From contig NZ_CP088953.1 in NCBI RefSeq assembly GCF_021165935.1, positions 4,132,501-4,196,500 of the forward strand: 64,000 nt of DNA. The letters run 5' to 3'. Position 1 is the stretch's first letter. The number at the start of each line of letters is the position of its first letter. The stretch is from Microbulbifer elongatus. Lineage in GTDB: Bacteria; Pseudomonadota; Gammaproteobacteria; Pseudomonadales; Cellvibrionaceae. Position numbers and translations under genes: made by a program. Positions 1 to 8,623 of the stretch are shown here, in pieces. Under the pieces are notes generated by a model. That model had not been told where the DNA came from, searched no databases, and saw only the letters and a list, made by a program, of their open reading frames with translations.

Positions 1-557
1 TGGATTTCACACAGGTCAGTGCCGCCACCCCCGGAGCCGGAACTGGAACCCGATCCGGAACTGGAGCTGGAACTTGAACTGGAGCCACCGCCAGAACTGG
101 AACCGCCGCCATTTACGATGGAGAAGTCGTCAAAGCGACCTTCGCCGCCGTTATAGGTACCGGTGACCGTTACGCTGCTGTGACTGCCGGAGTTGAAGGT
201 CACTCCCAGTTCACCCCAGTCGGTGTAACTGTCGGCATCACTGTAAGTATCGGATCCGACGGTGACCTCAATACCACCGGCGCCTCGCAGCCACGCACTC
301 AGGCTGTAATCCGTATGCGGATCTACCGCCACCTGCTGGGAAAAAGCACCGCCGGAACCGGTAATTTTTGCACTGCCACTGCCCGTGTGCGCAACGCCGG
401 AAATCGCCGAGGGATCAACATCCTCCCAGCCGGACCAACCGGATTCGAAACCCGGGTTCTCGATAGTCGCCGCACCCGCTGTGGATACACCAACCGCCAG
501 GCAGAGCGCAGATTGCGCCAGCTTCTGACTGAAATGATTCAAAGTGAATTTTCTCAT
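1..557 (-). CDS. Secreted carbohydrate-binding/polyserine-linker protein, N-terminal part (runs off the left edge)
   Basis: Reading leftward from ATG at 557 gives 185 residues with no stop before the edge. Residues 1 to about 29 form a signal peptide ending GVSTAGA. Next comes a ~115-residue beta-rich module beginning IENPGFESGWSGWEDVDP, which resembles the N-terminal binding modules (CBM4/9/16-like) found ahead of alginate lyases and other polysaccharide lyases. From about residue 150 a Gly/Ser-rich linker with runs of serine follows, then GGTDLCEI. Polyserine linkers are typical of Saccharophagus, Cellvibrio and Microbulbifer secreted polysaccharidases. The catalytic domain lies outside the window, so the substrate is unknown; alginate is a guess from module style. 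A second ATG at 562 is in another frame and stops at once. Confidence 0.8.
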   Translation of the reverse strand, partial: MRKFTLNHFSQKLAQSALCLAVGVSTAGAATIENPGFESGWSGWEDVDPSAISGVAHTGSGSAKITGSGGAFSQQVAVDPHTDYSLSAWLRGAGGIEVTVGSDTYSDADSYTDWGELGVTFNSGSHSSVTVTGTYNGGEGRFDDFSIVNGGGSSSGGGSSSSSSSSSGSGSSSGSGGGGTDLCEI

Positions 558-1119
558 CGCATAGAGACCTGATTATTGATTTTTATTTCGGAACATCTAC
601 TCGCTATAACACTGCGCACTCGCCGACCAGACAGGAAAACATCCCTCCAAAAAAGAAAAGGTATCTGTCATAAAAACGAAATCGCGAAGCGCGAGGAAGG
701 CTAATGTCCGCCGGAACAGACTGTCAATTTTTAGAAAAATCAGAAGAAACGGAATGTGCGAAGCCAGGATTCAATACCGCAACTGGTTAACCAAAATCGC
801 TAAATCAATGAAAATAAAGGAAAACTTTTTCTCAGCAAGAACACGGCGCAACCCGGCTACAAAATAGCGAAATCGAAATCAACATGAATATTTAAAATTG
901 CGCCAAACAGTGACTTATTGGTCAACCAATCACTGTAGACAAATGAAACTAAAAGAATTTTTTCGCGAAAAAAATTTCGAGCGCGCTTGGAAGGCAAAAA
1001 ATATTTTGATGCGAGTCGCACTTTTTGCGCAAAGGCCGGTAGAAATTGGTCTGATAGATTATGGAATTTTGGCGCGTCTTTGTTTGAGTTGTCCGCGCCA
1101 AAATCAAAAAGTGAGAACT
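558..1119. other. Gene-free, AT-rich intergenic stretch
   Basis: This 562-base stretch separates the start of the secreted protein from the 3' end of the PepSY gene. It is visibly richer in A and T than its surroundings, with several A-runs. No ORF here has recognisable family features; a 114-codon plus-strand frame beginning at 898 looks random and runs antisense into the PepSY gene. It presumably holds the promoter of the secreted protein, but no clear -35/-10 pair was assigned. Confidence 0.5.
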
Positions 1120-1689
1120 CTACACACTCAGCGCTATGCCGATCGCAAGGGTCGCAGCACCCAGCAGCGTAAATACAATGGAGGTTTTGCGGAACATGGG
1201 TACCGCTATGGCGATCACCAGGCCGCTCACCAGACTGAATAGCAGGCTGAGGCCAAACAGAATACCCAGCACCCAGAACACCGGCCCCGCGTGCCCTTTG
1301 TGAATCAACAGGAACTGGTGCCAGAGATCGTGTTTTTTGACATGTAATATGGCCTTGCCGGGATCTTCCAGTGGCTCGAAATAGACCTGCCCCTTGTAAC
1401 CGTACCAGCCGATATAGCTTTCTTTCGGCTCATAGTAGTAGTCCGCGGGCAGTTTCATATCCTGCCCGTGTTGCGCCATCAACGGCAGCAACAGAGCCCG
1501 CACCTCGTCTTCCGCCTCGGGAATACCCGCGGGTACAGGCACCTCAAACTGCACCTCACTGCGCACACCGCCATCGATATCCATCATATGCAGCATACCG
1601 GTGGAGAGGTACATCACCGCCAGAGGGAGGAAGAAACAGGAAAAATAGGTGTGGAGTTTTATCCACAGCAAGCGGGTTCTGGATTTCAT
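1120..1689 (-). CDS. PepSY-associated transmembrane protein
   Basis: A 189-residue inner-membrane protein. One helix lies at about 10-30 (LHTYFSCFFLPLAVMYL), a periplasmic PepSY-like stretch at about 31-130, and two more hydrophobic segments at about 136-166 and 171-189. The order KLHTYF...HLWHQFLLIHKGH-type histidines matches PepSY-TM proteins that often accompany TonB-dependent siderophore receptors, where larger members reduce ferric chelates; this short form has not been assigned a reaction. It lies 97 bases downstream of the TonB receptor on the same strand, but a strong terminator hairpin sits in the gap, so it may receive only read-through. The family call is secure; the function is inferred from context. 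Confidence 0.8.
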   Translation of the reverse strand: MKSRTRLLWIKLHTYFSCFFLPLAVMYLSTGMLHMMDIDGGVRSEVQFEVPVPAGIPEAEDEVRALLLPLMAQHGQDMKLPADYYYEPKESYIGWYGYKGQVYFEPLEDPGKAILHVKKHDLWHQFLLIHKGHAGPVFWVLGILFGLSLLFSLVSGLVIAIAVPMFRKTSIVFTLLGAATLAIGIALSV

Positions 1690-1730
1690 CTTGTTGTTTT
1701 CTGATTACGCCAATAACAAAGTTACTTCAA

Positions 1731-1766
1731 TAAAGAAAAGGCGCGGTGCATACACACCGCGCCTTT
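1731..1766 (-). terminator. Rho-independent terminator after the TonB-dependent receptor
   Basis: GGCGCGGTG at 1740-1748 pairs perfectly with CACCGCGCC at 1755-1763 around a 6-base loop. On the minus strand the stem is followed by a T-rich run (complement of 1731-1739). It would end transcripts of the receptor gene before the PepSY gene. Confidence 0.85.
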
Positions 1767-1786
1767 CTGTCCGATTTCCGAGAAAA

Positions 1787-3802
1787 TCAGAAACGATAAT
1801 CTACAGACAGGCGGACATCGCGGCCGGCTTCATACAGGCCGGATACAATTTCCCAACCCGGAATATGGCTGTAATCCCCCACACTGGAGTGATCGCGATA
1901 GTGCTCGTCAAACAGGTTCTGCACGGCAAAGTTGACCGCAAGGCTGTCATCCTGGAGAGGCTGCCAACGCAGGTAGACATCGTGTACCTGGTAGCCCGGC
2001 TTGTCGATAGTCTGCAGTTCGTCAATCCAGCCAAGCTCCAGGGAGCGATGCAGCACCACGACATCGTTCAGATCCTGTACGTGGGTCAGGCTCCAACCCA
2101 GATCCAGTTGGTCGGACAGCGCATAGTCCACACCAAGAGTGAAAGTATCACCGCGGGTATTGCCCAGGCCATTGTTTTCGTAGCCATTGACCACATTGCC
2201 ATTCAACTCGGAATCGTTGTGGCTGTAGGCGGCGGAGACATACCAGCTGTCATAGGAGTATGCCCCACTCAGCTCAAAGCCATCGGATTCCAGCTCGCCG
2301 ATGTTTTCGTAGTAAACGCCCGCGCCCTGCTGATCGTAAATCACATTGTCGATCGTGCTCTGGTAGACCGCCGCCTTTAACGCCAGGGCCGCGCCGGCGT
2401 ACTCCAGGGCCAGCTCATTGTTGTCCACAGTTTCCGCGGCCAGGTCCGGCGCGATGGCTGCACCTTCGAGAGTGAAGGAATCGCCGATTTCCTTGCCGCG
2501 CACCGCCTGGGCATGGCCGGCACTCAGGGTCCAGGCTTCATTGAACGCGTAGCGGAAGCCGATGTTCGGGCTGACCTCATCACTGCTTGCTTCACCGGTG
2601 TAATTCACCTGCTCCAGATCGTAGGCGTCATAACGTACCCCGAGGCTGATCAACAGCGGCTCGGTAACCTGCCAGTGATCCTGAACGTAAACACCCAGCA
2701 CCTCACCTTTTTCCGACAGTCCGGTTTCCCAGCCCGCGTCGATATATTCCTGAACGGTGGCACCGCGGGGCCCGGCTTTCACTTCGTCATTGCGTTGCTC
2801 GACACCGTAGGTCAACTGGTGCTGACCGATCGTACTGGTATTACGGATATCAAAGCCGGTGGACTGGGTGTTGCCACCGTACAGGCCCCAGCGGCCATCC
2901 TGCGCCATATCGGAATTGGTGTCGTAGGCGGTGATTTCCAGGTTGAGCGCGTCGCTCAGTTTGGCGCTGTAGTTGGCGACCAGGGTCTCGCGTTCGGCAT
3001 CCATGGGGTACAGGGGTGCATCTTCCAGCAGAACCCAGTTGGGACGCTGACTCAACTCGCCAGACTCTTCGCGCTGCTCGTAGCTGACGGTCAGCTTCTG
3101 GTTTTCCGCGATGTCGCCACTGACTTTGAAGAACGCGAGGTTCTGATCGGTAGCGGTGCCCCGGATTTCGTTGCCGTCCCCGTCCTGCATGTTGTCGCGC
3201 TCGACCTGGACGAAGGAGCCAATCACCCCCCAGTTTTCGCCCAGCTTGCCGTACACGGAAGCACTGCCTTTGGTGCCATCGTTACTGAAATAGGCCCCTT
3301 TTACCCGCGCGCCCAGCTGTTCACCGCTGGCAAGCAGGTCGTCGGCATCTTTGGTCTTGAAGCGGATGGCACCACCAATAGCGCCGGGGCCGCTGGTGGC
3401 CTCGCCAGCACCGGACTGGACTTCCACCCGCTCCAGCAACTCGGGCTCGATGGAAACACGGCCGATATGATGGAACAGGGTGCCGGTCTGGGGCGCGCCA
3501 TCCACAGTGACGTTCAGCAGGGTGTCTTCCATACCGCGGATATACACCTTCTGGGCAATACCGATCGAGCCGCCCACGGACACGGAGGGAATATGACGGA
3601 ATACATCACTCAGATCATTGGCCTGCTGCTTTTCCAGCTGCTCCGGCGTAATTTCGCTATCCGTGGCTTGGCCGACCACGACAACCGTCTCCAGGGTGTC
3701 CTGTTGTGCTTTTTCCTCCGCCAGCGCGGGTGCGGCAGAGAGCGCACCGGTCGCGAGCAGGGGCAATAGCGCGCAGTGATTGAGTAGAGACTTGTTAGAC
3801 AT
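1787..3802 (-). CDS. TonB-dependent outer-membrane receptor, iron/siderophore type
   Basis: 671 residues, normal for the family. The signal peptide ends near residue 28 (APALA), a TonB-box-like DTLETVVVVG follows at about 35-44, then a plug domain (RGMEDTLLNVTVDG, GPGAIGGAIRF) and a 22-strand-type barrel ending in the terminal aromatic DYRF. The receptor would import a ferric chelate using TonB/ExbBD energy. The gene lies just downstream of, and in the same direction as, a histidine kinase/response regulator pair, and a Fur-box-like sequence lies upstream at 3874-3892. The ligand cannot be read from the sequence; enterobactin-type (PfeA/PirA-like) is possible because those receptors also sit beside two-component systems. 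Confidence 0.9.
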   Translation of the reverse strand: MSNKSLLNHCALLPLLATGALSAAPALAEEKAQQDTLETVVVVGQATDSEITPEQLEKQQANDLSDVFRHIPSVSVGGSIGIAQKVYIRGMEDTLLNVTVDGAPQTGTLFHHIGRVSIEPELLERVEVQSGAGEATSGPGAIGGAIRFKTKDADDLLASGEQLGARVKGAYFSNDGTKGSASVYGKLGENWGVIGSFVQVERDNMQDGDGNEIRGTATDQNLAFFKVSGDIAENQKLTVSYEQREESGELSQRPNWVLLEDAPLYPMDAERETLVANYSAKLSDALNLEITAYDTNSDMAQDGRWGLYGGNTQSTGFDIRNTSTIGQHQLTYGVEQRNDEVKAGPRGATVQEYIDAGWETGLSEKGEVLGVYVQDHWQVTEPLLISLGVRYDAYDLEQVNYTGEASSDEVSPNIGFRYAFNEAWTLSAGHAQAVRGKEIGDSFTLEGAAIAPDLAAETVDNNELALEYAGAALALKAAVYQSTIDNVIYDQQGAGVYYENIGELESDGFELSGAYSYDSWYVSAAYSHNDSELNGNVVNGYENNGLGNTRGDTFTLGVDYALSDQLDLGWSLTHVQDLNDVVVLHRSLELGWIDELQTIDKPGYQVHDVYLRWQPLQDDSLAVNFAVQNLFDEHYRDHSSVGDYSHIPGWEIVSGLYEAGRDVRLSVDYRF

Positions 3803-3873
3803 TGGGCTTTCCTTTTCAGGTGAATCAGACCAGGAGAATCCGCTGGATTCGCAGTTGACCTACAACAGTAAAC

Positions 3874-3892
3874 GCGAATTATTCCTATTAGC
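3874..3892. promoter_or_regulatory. Candidate Fur box upstream of the TonB-dependent receptor
   Basis: Read on the minus strand, the 19-mer GCTAATAGGAATAATTCGC matches the Fur consensus GATAATGATAATCATTATC at 12 of 19 positions by my count. It lies about 72 bases upstream of the receptor start, where an iron-repressed promoter is expected. Placement and score suggest Fur control but do not prove it. Confidence 0.45.
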
Positions 3893-3949
3893 CCTTTTAA
3901 AGTACAGCGCTGTTGCATTTGTTACATTGCGCCAGCCTCAGACAGGAAA

Positions 3950-5323
3950 CTAGACTGACGGAAGGAAAATAGTCATAGAAAGTCCACCCTCGGGTCGGTT
4001 GGCGGCCGCCACCTGACCACCCACGGCCCTGAGCTGGCGCCGTGCCAGCGCCAGCCCCAGGCCAACGCCACCGGTACTACTACTGCCCGATTCACCGGTA
4101 TTGCGGGAAGGCTCCGCCTGAAAGAAGGGGCGAAATATGGTTTCCAGCAGTGCTTCTGGCACCCCGGGGCCACGGTCCGCAATAGTGACCTGATACCCCG
4201 CTTCCCCGCTCTGCACACGGCAGCTCTCCAGCGCAATCTCTACCGCTTCGCCAGCGGGGGTATAGCGCAGCGCATTGCGCAGGATATTTTCCAGTGCCTG
4301 CCCCACGGCCTGATGGCTGCTGTTTTCGAGCACTGCGGACTCCGGCAGCTGGGTGGCAATCTTCCGGTCGGGAAATTCAAACCGGGCATCGTCGACAATC
4401 ACATCGATCAGGTCCACCAGGTCCAGGGTTTCCCCGCGCAGGTGCGGCTGTTCGTTGTCGAGCCAGGCGAGTGTCAGGGTATCCTCGGTAAGCTTGCGGA
4501 AATGCCGGGACTCCCGGTACAGGCGTTGCACATTCGGATCTGCCGGGTAGTGTTTGCCGAGGTTTTCGATGGCGATTTCCAGGCGGGTGAGCGGGGTGCG
4601 CAATTCGTGGGAAAAGTCCGCAATCAACTGCCGCTGATTCACCAATTGCTCGCCAATGCGCGCGGCCATCTGGTCGAAGGTGGTGGCGAGTTCGCTGAAC
4701 TCGTCCCGGCGTCCACCCAGCTGCGGGCGCACCCGCACGGTGAAGTCTCCACGGCTGAATTCCCGGGTGGCCCGCTGCAGGCTGGTCAGCGGCTGCATGA
4801 TATGGCGGTACAGCAGCACCGACAGGATGGCGAGCACCAGGGCGGGCAGAAAAATCTGCAACAGCAGGCGGGTGGTCTGCCAGTTACTGCCCGGCCGCAT
4901 ACGGTCAGGAAGCAGAACCAGGAAACTGGTCTCAGAATTTTCAAAGGGAATTTCCATCACCGGGTTTTCGGGAAAATACAGGTGGATTTTCCAGTCTACA
5001 TCCCGCCCCAGTTTATTGCCGCTGTAACGCTCTTCGAGACCGCGGCTGCCCGCCAGGTGCGCAATGGAATAACTGACCACCTCGGCAATGGTCTCTTCGC
5101 GCTGCTGCAACTGATCGAGCCAACGCTGCAGGGACGCCCGGTCGCCGGACCGATACAGCGCTTCCGCCTCCCGCCCCCAACCGCGCAGTTCGTCCCGGTG
5201 CGCCTGGCTGAGCATGCTCATTTCCTCCTCCGCCCGCAGGGTGACGTAGTTGATGAGGTAGAACATGGCGACAATGCCGGCGGTAATCAGCAGAATCAGT
5301 TTCCACAACAGACGGCGATTCAT
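3950..5323 (-). CDS. Sensor histidine kinase (HAMP-HisKA-HATPase)
   Basis: 457 residues with a transmembrane helix at about 9-28, a ~125-residue periplasmic domain, a second helix at about 154-172, a HAMP linker, a dimerisation helix with phospho-acceptor H239 in DFSHELRTPL, and a HATPase domain with an N-box (NILRNALRYTPAG), DRGPGVP and GLGLAL. It should phosphorylate the response regulator encoded immediately upstream: the two genes overlap as ATGA at 5320-5323, implying coupled translation. The receptor gene follows 147 bases downstream in the same direction, so the periplasmic domain may sense the iron chelate or an envelope signal. That link is inference from gene order. Confidence 0.92.
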   Translation of the reverse strand: MNRRLLWKLILLITAGIVAMFYLINYVTLRAEEEMSMLSQAHRDELRGWGREAEALYRSGDRASLQRWLDQLQQREETIAEVVSYSIAHLAGSRGLEERYSGNKLGRDVDWKIHLYFPENPVMEIPFENSETSFLVLLPDRMRPGSNWQTTRLLLQIFLPALVLAILSVLLYRHIMQPLTSLQRATREFSRGDFTVRVRPQLGGRRDEFSELATTFDQMAARIGEQLVNQRQLIADFSHELRTPLTRLEIAIENLGKHYPADPNVQRLYRESRHFRKLTEDTLTLAWLDNEQPHLRGETLDLVDLIDVIVDDARFEFPDRKIATQLPESAVLENSSHQAVGQALENILRNALRYTPAGEAVEIALESCRVQSGEAGYQVTIADRGPGVPEALLETIFRPFFQAEPSRNTGESGSSSTGGVGLGLALARRQLRAVGGQVAAANRPEGGLSMTIFLPSV

Positions 5324-6015
5324 TTCAGGCAGTATCCTTTTCCACGCACCGTCTGCAGGCGCTCACCGCGCCAGCCCGCCTGAGAGAGTTTGCGTCGCAC
5401 CCGGCTCAGGTGCATATCCAGACTGCGGTCGTAAGCCCCGAGGGGGCGGTTCAATACTTCGCGGGAAAGGTAGGCTTTGCTCAATACCTCTCCACGATTC
5501 GTCGCCAGCTCCCACAGCAGGTTGAACTGGATCGCGGTGAGATCCAGCTTCCTCTCCCCTACCGTTGCTTGCAGGTCCGACAGCCGCAGATTCAACTGAT
5601 CGATTTCCAGAGATTCCCGCTTCGGCGCCAAGGCCGGTTGCGCCCGGCGCAACAGTGCCTCGACGCGCAGCAACAGCTCCACGGGATTGAACGGCTTGGC
5701 AATATAGTCATCGGCCCCGTGGCGCAGGCCGGTGATCCGCTCCTCTTCGGCGCCCCGGGCGGTGACCACGATAACCGGGATCTCGCTGGATTTACGCAGC
5801 AAACGCAAAACCGAAAGGCCATCCAGCTTGGGTAGCATCAGGTCCAGCAGAATCAGTTGATAGGACTCGCGCGCCACTTCCTCTAGTACCGCTTCGCCGT
5901 CCAGACAACTGCCGGTTTGGTAGCCGGCATCGCGGATCAGGGTGACCATCTGCTGATTGAGTTCGGTGTCGTCTTCGGCAATCAGGATACGGCAGGAGGC
6001 GGGATTGGGATTCAT
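5320..6015 (-). CDS. OmpR/PhoB-family response regulator
   Basis: 231 residues. The receiver domain has the acidic pocket EDD at 14-16, phospho-acceptor D58 (LILLDLMLPKLDG) and the conserved lysine in DDYIAKPFNP. A C-terminal winged helix (about 135-230, ending RRKLSQAG...VRGKGYCLK) is the OmpR/PhoB DNA-binding type. It is the first gene of a pair overlapping the kinase by four bases. Likely targets are the adjacent receptor gene and its own operon, but no direct-repeat operator was identified. It has no obvious defects. Confidence 0.93.
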   Translation of the reverse strand: MNPNPASCRILIAEDDTELNQQMVTLIRDAGYQTGSCLDGEAVLEEVARESYQLILLDLMLPKLDGLSVLRLLRKSSEIPVIVVTARGAEEERITGLRHGADDYIAKPFNPVELLLRVEALLRRAQPALAPKRESLEIDQLNLRLSDLQATVGERKLDLTAIQFNLLWELATNRGEVLSKAYLSREVLNRPLGAYDRSLDMHLSRVRRKLSQAGWRGERLQTVRGKGYCLK

Positions 6016-6070
6016 GGGGTCAGGCGGGTAAGAATCGATGGTTTACGGGGCAGCCTATCAAAACTCCCAG

Positions 6071-6119
6071 CAAAAAACCCGGCAGCCAAATACCCCGGGG
6101 GTGTTCGGCTTCCGGGTTT
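6071..6119 (-). terminator. Rho-independent terminator after rsgA
   Basis: On the minus strand a long, slightly imperfect stem (outer AACCCGG / CCGGGTT, inner ACCCC / GGGGT) is followed by a T-run that is the complement of 6072-6077. It separates rsgA from the two-component operon downstream. Confidence 0.8.
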
Positions 6120-6143
6120 ACCCGTATGCGCGGACGGTCAGAT

Positions 6144-7274
6144 TCAGTCCGTGCGCTTTTTGTGGGCTCGCGCATGGCTCTGCACCGCGCGGTAGAACTG
6201 CCCCAGAGCGCGGTCATCCGCGCGGGCTTCCGCCAGTGTCTTGCTGTTGCGCGCCACTTCCCGCTCCAGCTTGCGCCAGTTGCGCAGCCGCCGCTCGTCC
6301 AGCTCGCCAGACTCCACCGCCGCCTGCACCGCACAGCCCGGTTCCGACTCGTGGGCGCAATCGGCAAAACGGCATTTTTCGGCCAGCGCACTGATATCCG
6401 CGAAGGTTGCCGCCAGCCCTTCGCGCACATCCGCAAGCCCCAGCTCGCGCATGCCCGGGCTGTCCAGCAGCAGACCACCATTGGGGATGGTGTACAGCGC
6501 ACGGTGTCGGGTGGTGTGCCGGCCCTTGCTGTCGTCTTCGCGGATATCGCTGGTCGCCGCCAGCTCGCTGCCGGCAAGACTGTTCAGCAGTGTGGACTTG
6601 CCCACACCGGATGAACCCAGCAGCGCCAGGGTCTCACCACTGCGGCAGTATTCCCGCAGCGGCTCCACGCTCGCGGTATCCAGCGCATTCACCAGCACCA
6701 CCGGCAGGTCGCGATGCCCCTTGAGCGCCTCATGATACTGGTCATGGTTCGCCGCCGGGTCCGCCTTGGTCAGCACCAGGCAGGCGCGGCAGCCGGCCTC
6801 GCGCACCAGCGCCAGATAGCGTTCCACCCGGGACAGGTTGAAGTCGTGATTGCAGGAGGAAACGATCAGCACGTTATCCACATTCGCCGCAATCAGCTGC
6901 GCCTGCTTGGCACCGGGCGCCATGCGTTTGAACAGGCTGCTGCGGTCCAGCCGGCGCACCGGCTTGCGGGTTTGCCGCGCCAGCAACAGCCAGTCGCCCA
7001 CCGTGGGCCGCTCGGCGGCATCATCAAACAGCGGACCGTTTACCAGTACCGCCTCGTCACCGGCATCGCCGGTCACCTCGACCTGACTGCGGTGCACCGC
7101 CATCACCTTTACCGGCTCGCACTCCGCCAGCTCCTCCAGGCTCAACTGCTGCTGGAAAAACGGCTTCCAGCCGAGCGCCTGCAGCGGAGAATTGCTGGGC
7201 TGATGATTATTGTCCGCACTGGAAAGAGCACCGCGCCGGAACGCCGGGCGGCGTGAAATCAGGGATTTACTCAA
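6144..7274 (-). CDS. rsgA: RsgA-type circularly permuted GTPase (30S ribosome maturation)
   Basis: 376 residues. An OB-fold-like N-terminal domain (about 50-110) is followed by a circularly permuted G domain, with G4 (TKAD, 169-172) before G1 (GSSGVGKS, 220-227), a switch region (RHTT) and G3 (DSPG, 271-274). A zinc knuckle follows with C301, C306, H308 and C314. The family checks late 30S maturation and releases RbfA. The N-terminus (ALGWKPFFQQQL) resembles a second RsgA subgroup found beside canonical RsgA in some bacteria, so a paralogue may exist elsewhere. The start is a TTG at 7274; no usable ATG lies nearby. It is transcribed alone and followed by a terminator. Confidence 0.9.
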   Translation of the reverse strand: MSKSLISRRPAFRRGALSSADNNHQPSNSPLQALGWKPFFQQQLSLEELAECEPVKVMAVHRSQVEVTGDAGDEAVLVNGPLFDDAAERPTVGDWLLLARQTRKPVRRLDRSSLFKRMAPGAKQAQLIAANVDNVLIVSSCNHDFNLSRVERYLALVREAGCRACLVLTKADPAANHDQYHEALKGHRDLPVVLVNALDTASVEPLREYCRSGETLALLGSSGVGKSTLLNSLAGSELAATSDIREDDSKGRHTTRHRALYTIPNGGLLLDSPGMRELGLADVREGLAATFADISALAEKCRFADCAHESEPGCAVQAAVESGELDERRLRNWRKLEREVARNSKTLAEARADDRALGQFYRAVQSHARAHKKRTD

Positions 7275-7561
7275 TGTTCTAAACCCTCAAGAGCACCTGC
7301 ACACGCTATTTAATGACAGGCAGGCGCAAATCATTCAAGCCTCAGAGCTTTAGTCTGGGCACAGTTTGGAGGGGTTTCCATTTAGGGGGGAAACCCGACA
7401 AAAGAGAACTTGCCGGGCTATTTACGACCTTTAGTCGCGGCTGGCCCGGCGGGGGTTGGATACACTCATCAACAAGCCTCCGCTGGTGGAATTTCGTGCA
7501 ATTTAGCAGGCATCGGATACCACTGCAACATATCGAATCGATATTCGAGGGTGCGACTTAA

Positions 7562-7673
7562 AGCACAGTGCAGGGATAAAGGTTTTGAAACTGTCGCAAA
7601 CAGGGACGTTTGCGACAGAGCGTACAGGGATGTATTCACAGCGGTTTCAAAACCTTTAGCCCTGTGCTGTGCT
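7562..7673 (+). repeat. Cloverleaf intergenic repeat, copy A
   Basis: The outer arms 7562-7591 and 7644-7673 pair over 30 bases with about three mismatches. Inside, CTGTCGCAAAC / GTTTGCGACAG (7591-7601, 7608-7618) forms a hairpin with loop AGGGAC. The unpaired part carries TACAGGGATGTATTCACAGCG, the signature shared by all eight copies. It belongs to subtype 2 (arms ending in TTTTGAAAC). Strand is given by the direction in which the core reads. Confidence 0.85.
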
Positions 7674-7714
7674 GCCACAGGACTAGCACCCTGGGCACAA
7701 CGGAAATATGGCGC

Positions 7715-7741
7715 GCAAACAAAAGCCGGCATAAAGCCGGC
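7715..7741 (-). terminator. Probable terminator downstream of ribA
   Basis: GCCGGC at 7725-7730 and again at 7736-7741 (a self-complementary hexamer) flank ATAAA and make a hairpin. On the minus strand it is followed by TTTTGTTT (complement of 7717-7724). It would end the riboflavin-region transcript about 240 bases after ribA. Confidence 0.65.
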
Positions 7742-7980
7742 CCTTATATCTTAGCGCTGGAGGTACATCACCTTTCTCGACCGCCAACGTTCAGATAACT
7801 TTGAGTATAGACACAATTCCTGAACACGCTGTCCCTGAGTGACTGATTGGCTCTTCCTGAGCGTTGCGCGTGCTCTGCATCTTGCTCACGTATAGATTGG
7901 CGTTTTCCCGTTGCCTTCCCGTGAAGGTTTTATGAAAGGTTTGTGACAGCGAAAACCGCTCGCAGTCACTGATTTCATCC

Positions 7981-8592
7981 TCACTCTTTCTCGGTGCCGT
8001 TCTCGTCGTCGAACAGGTGACCCAGTTTGCCCTTCTTGGTGGAGAGATAATTCACATTGTGCGGGTTGCGACCGGACTGGTGGGGCAGGCGCTCGCTGAC
8101 TTCCACACCCAGATCCTGCAGCGCCTTAACCTTGCGCGGGTTATTGGTCATCAGGCGGATGGACTGGATACCCAGGTGGTCGATCATCGGTTTGAGGATC
8201 GAGTAATCGCGCATATCTGCGCCAAACCCCAGCTGCTCGTTCGCCTCCACGGTATCGGCCCCCGCATCCTGAAGGTGATAGGCGCGGATCTTATTCAGCA
8301 GACCAATACCCCGACCTTCCTGGCGCAGATAGAAAATTACACCCCGTCCCTCGGTGGCGATACGGTGCATCGCATACTGCAGCTGGGCGCCGCAATCGCA
8401 GCGCAGAGAGAAGAGTCCGTCACCGGTCAGGCACTCGGAGTGAATACGGGCCAGTACCGGCGTGTCCGTATCCAGGTCGCCCATGCTCAGAACCACATGT
8501 TCCTTGCCGGTTTTCACTTCCTCGAAACCGTGCATATCAAACATGCCCCAGGAAGTCGGCAGTTTGCAGGACTCCACGTAACGAATGGTCAA
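7981..8592 (-). CDS. ribA: GTP cyclohydrolase II
   Basis: 203 residues from a TTG start at 8592. The enzyme opens GTP to the diaminopyrimidine precursor of riboflavin. Zinc ligands C54, C65 and C67 ([18 protein letters not shown]) and the catalytic stretch [16 protein letters not shown] are intact, and [10 protein letters not shown] follows. The TTG is preferred because it is preceded by GAGG at good spacing and aligns with the usual protein start ([10 protein letters not shown]); an in-frame ATG at 8637 would overlap the upstream gene by 14 bases. It is the last gene of the block. It supplies true cyclohydrolase activity that the RibBA fusion upstream appears to have lost. Confidence 0.95.
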   Translation of the reverse strand: MTIRYVESCKLPTSWGMFDMHGFEEVKTGKEHVVLSMGDLDTDTPVLARIHSECLTGDGLFSLRCDCGAQLQYAMHRIATEGRGVIFYLRQEGRGIGLLNKIRAYHLQDAGADTVEANEQLGFGADMRDYSILKPMIDHLGIQSIRLMTNNPRKVKALQDLGVEVSERLPHQSGRNPHNVNYLSTKKGKLGHLFDDENGTEKE

Positions 8593-8623
8593 ACTGATAC
8601 CTCGCGATCCATCAAAATCGTCA

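Larger units (their letters stand above)
7275..7980. other. 706-base intergenic region with a cloverleaf repeat and a terminator
   Basis: No credible gene. The stretch contains one cloverleaf repeat (7562-7673), a terminator reading leftward (7715-7741), and a GGGTTTCC / GGAAACCC hairpin near 7373-7397 in the rsgA leader. Short ORFs seen here are translations of the repeat. From 7742 to 7980 nothing was recognised. Confidence 0.6.

Noticed and set aside
898..1242. Plus-strand 114-codon frame in the AT-rich gap
   Set aside because: No ribosome site or family features, and its 3' half runs antisense through the PepSY gene.
2513..3769. 418-codon plus-strand frame opposite the TonB receptor
   Set aside because: It is antisense to a receptor with an intact signal peptide, plug and barrel. 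No family features.
7562..7673. Repeats as rho-independent terminators
   Set aside because: They lack T-runs after the arms, occur within operons and before genes, and have a conserved unpaired core that terminators do not need.
7469..7754. Short ORFs in the rsgA/ribA gap, with similar ones at each other repeat
   Set aside because: They are translations of the cloverleaf repeats. Their products share residues only because the repeat core is conserved, and they start and stop at random in flanking DNA.
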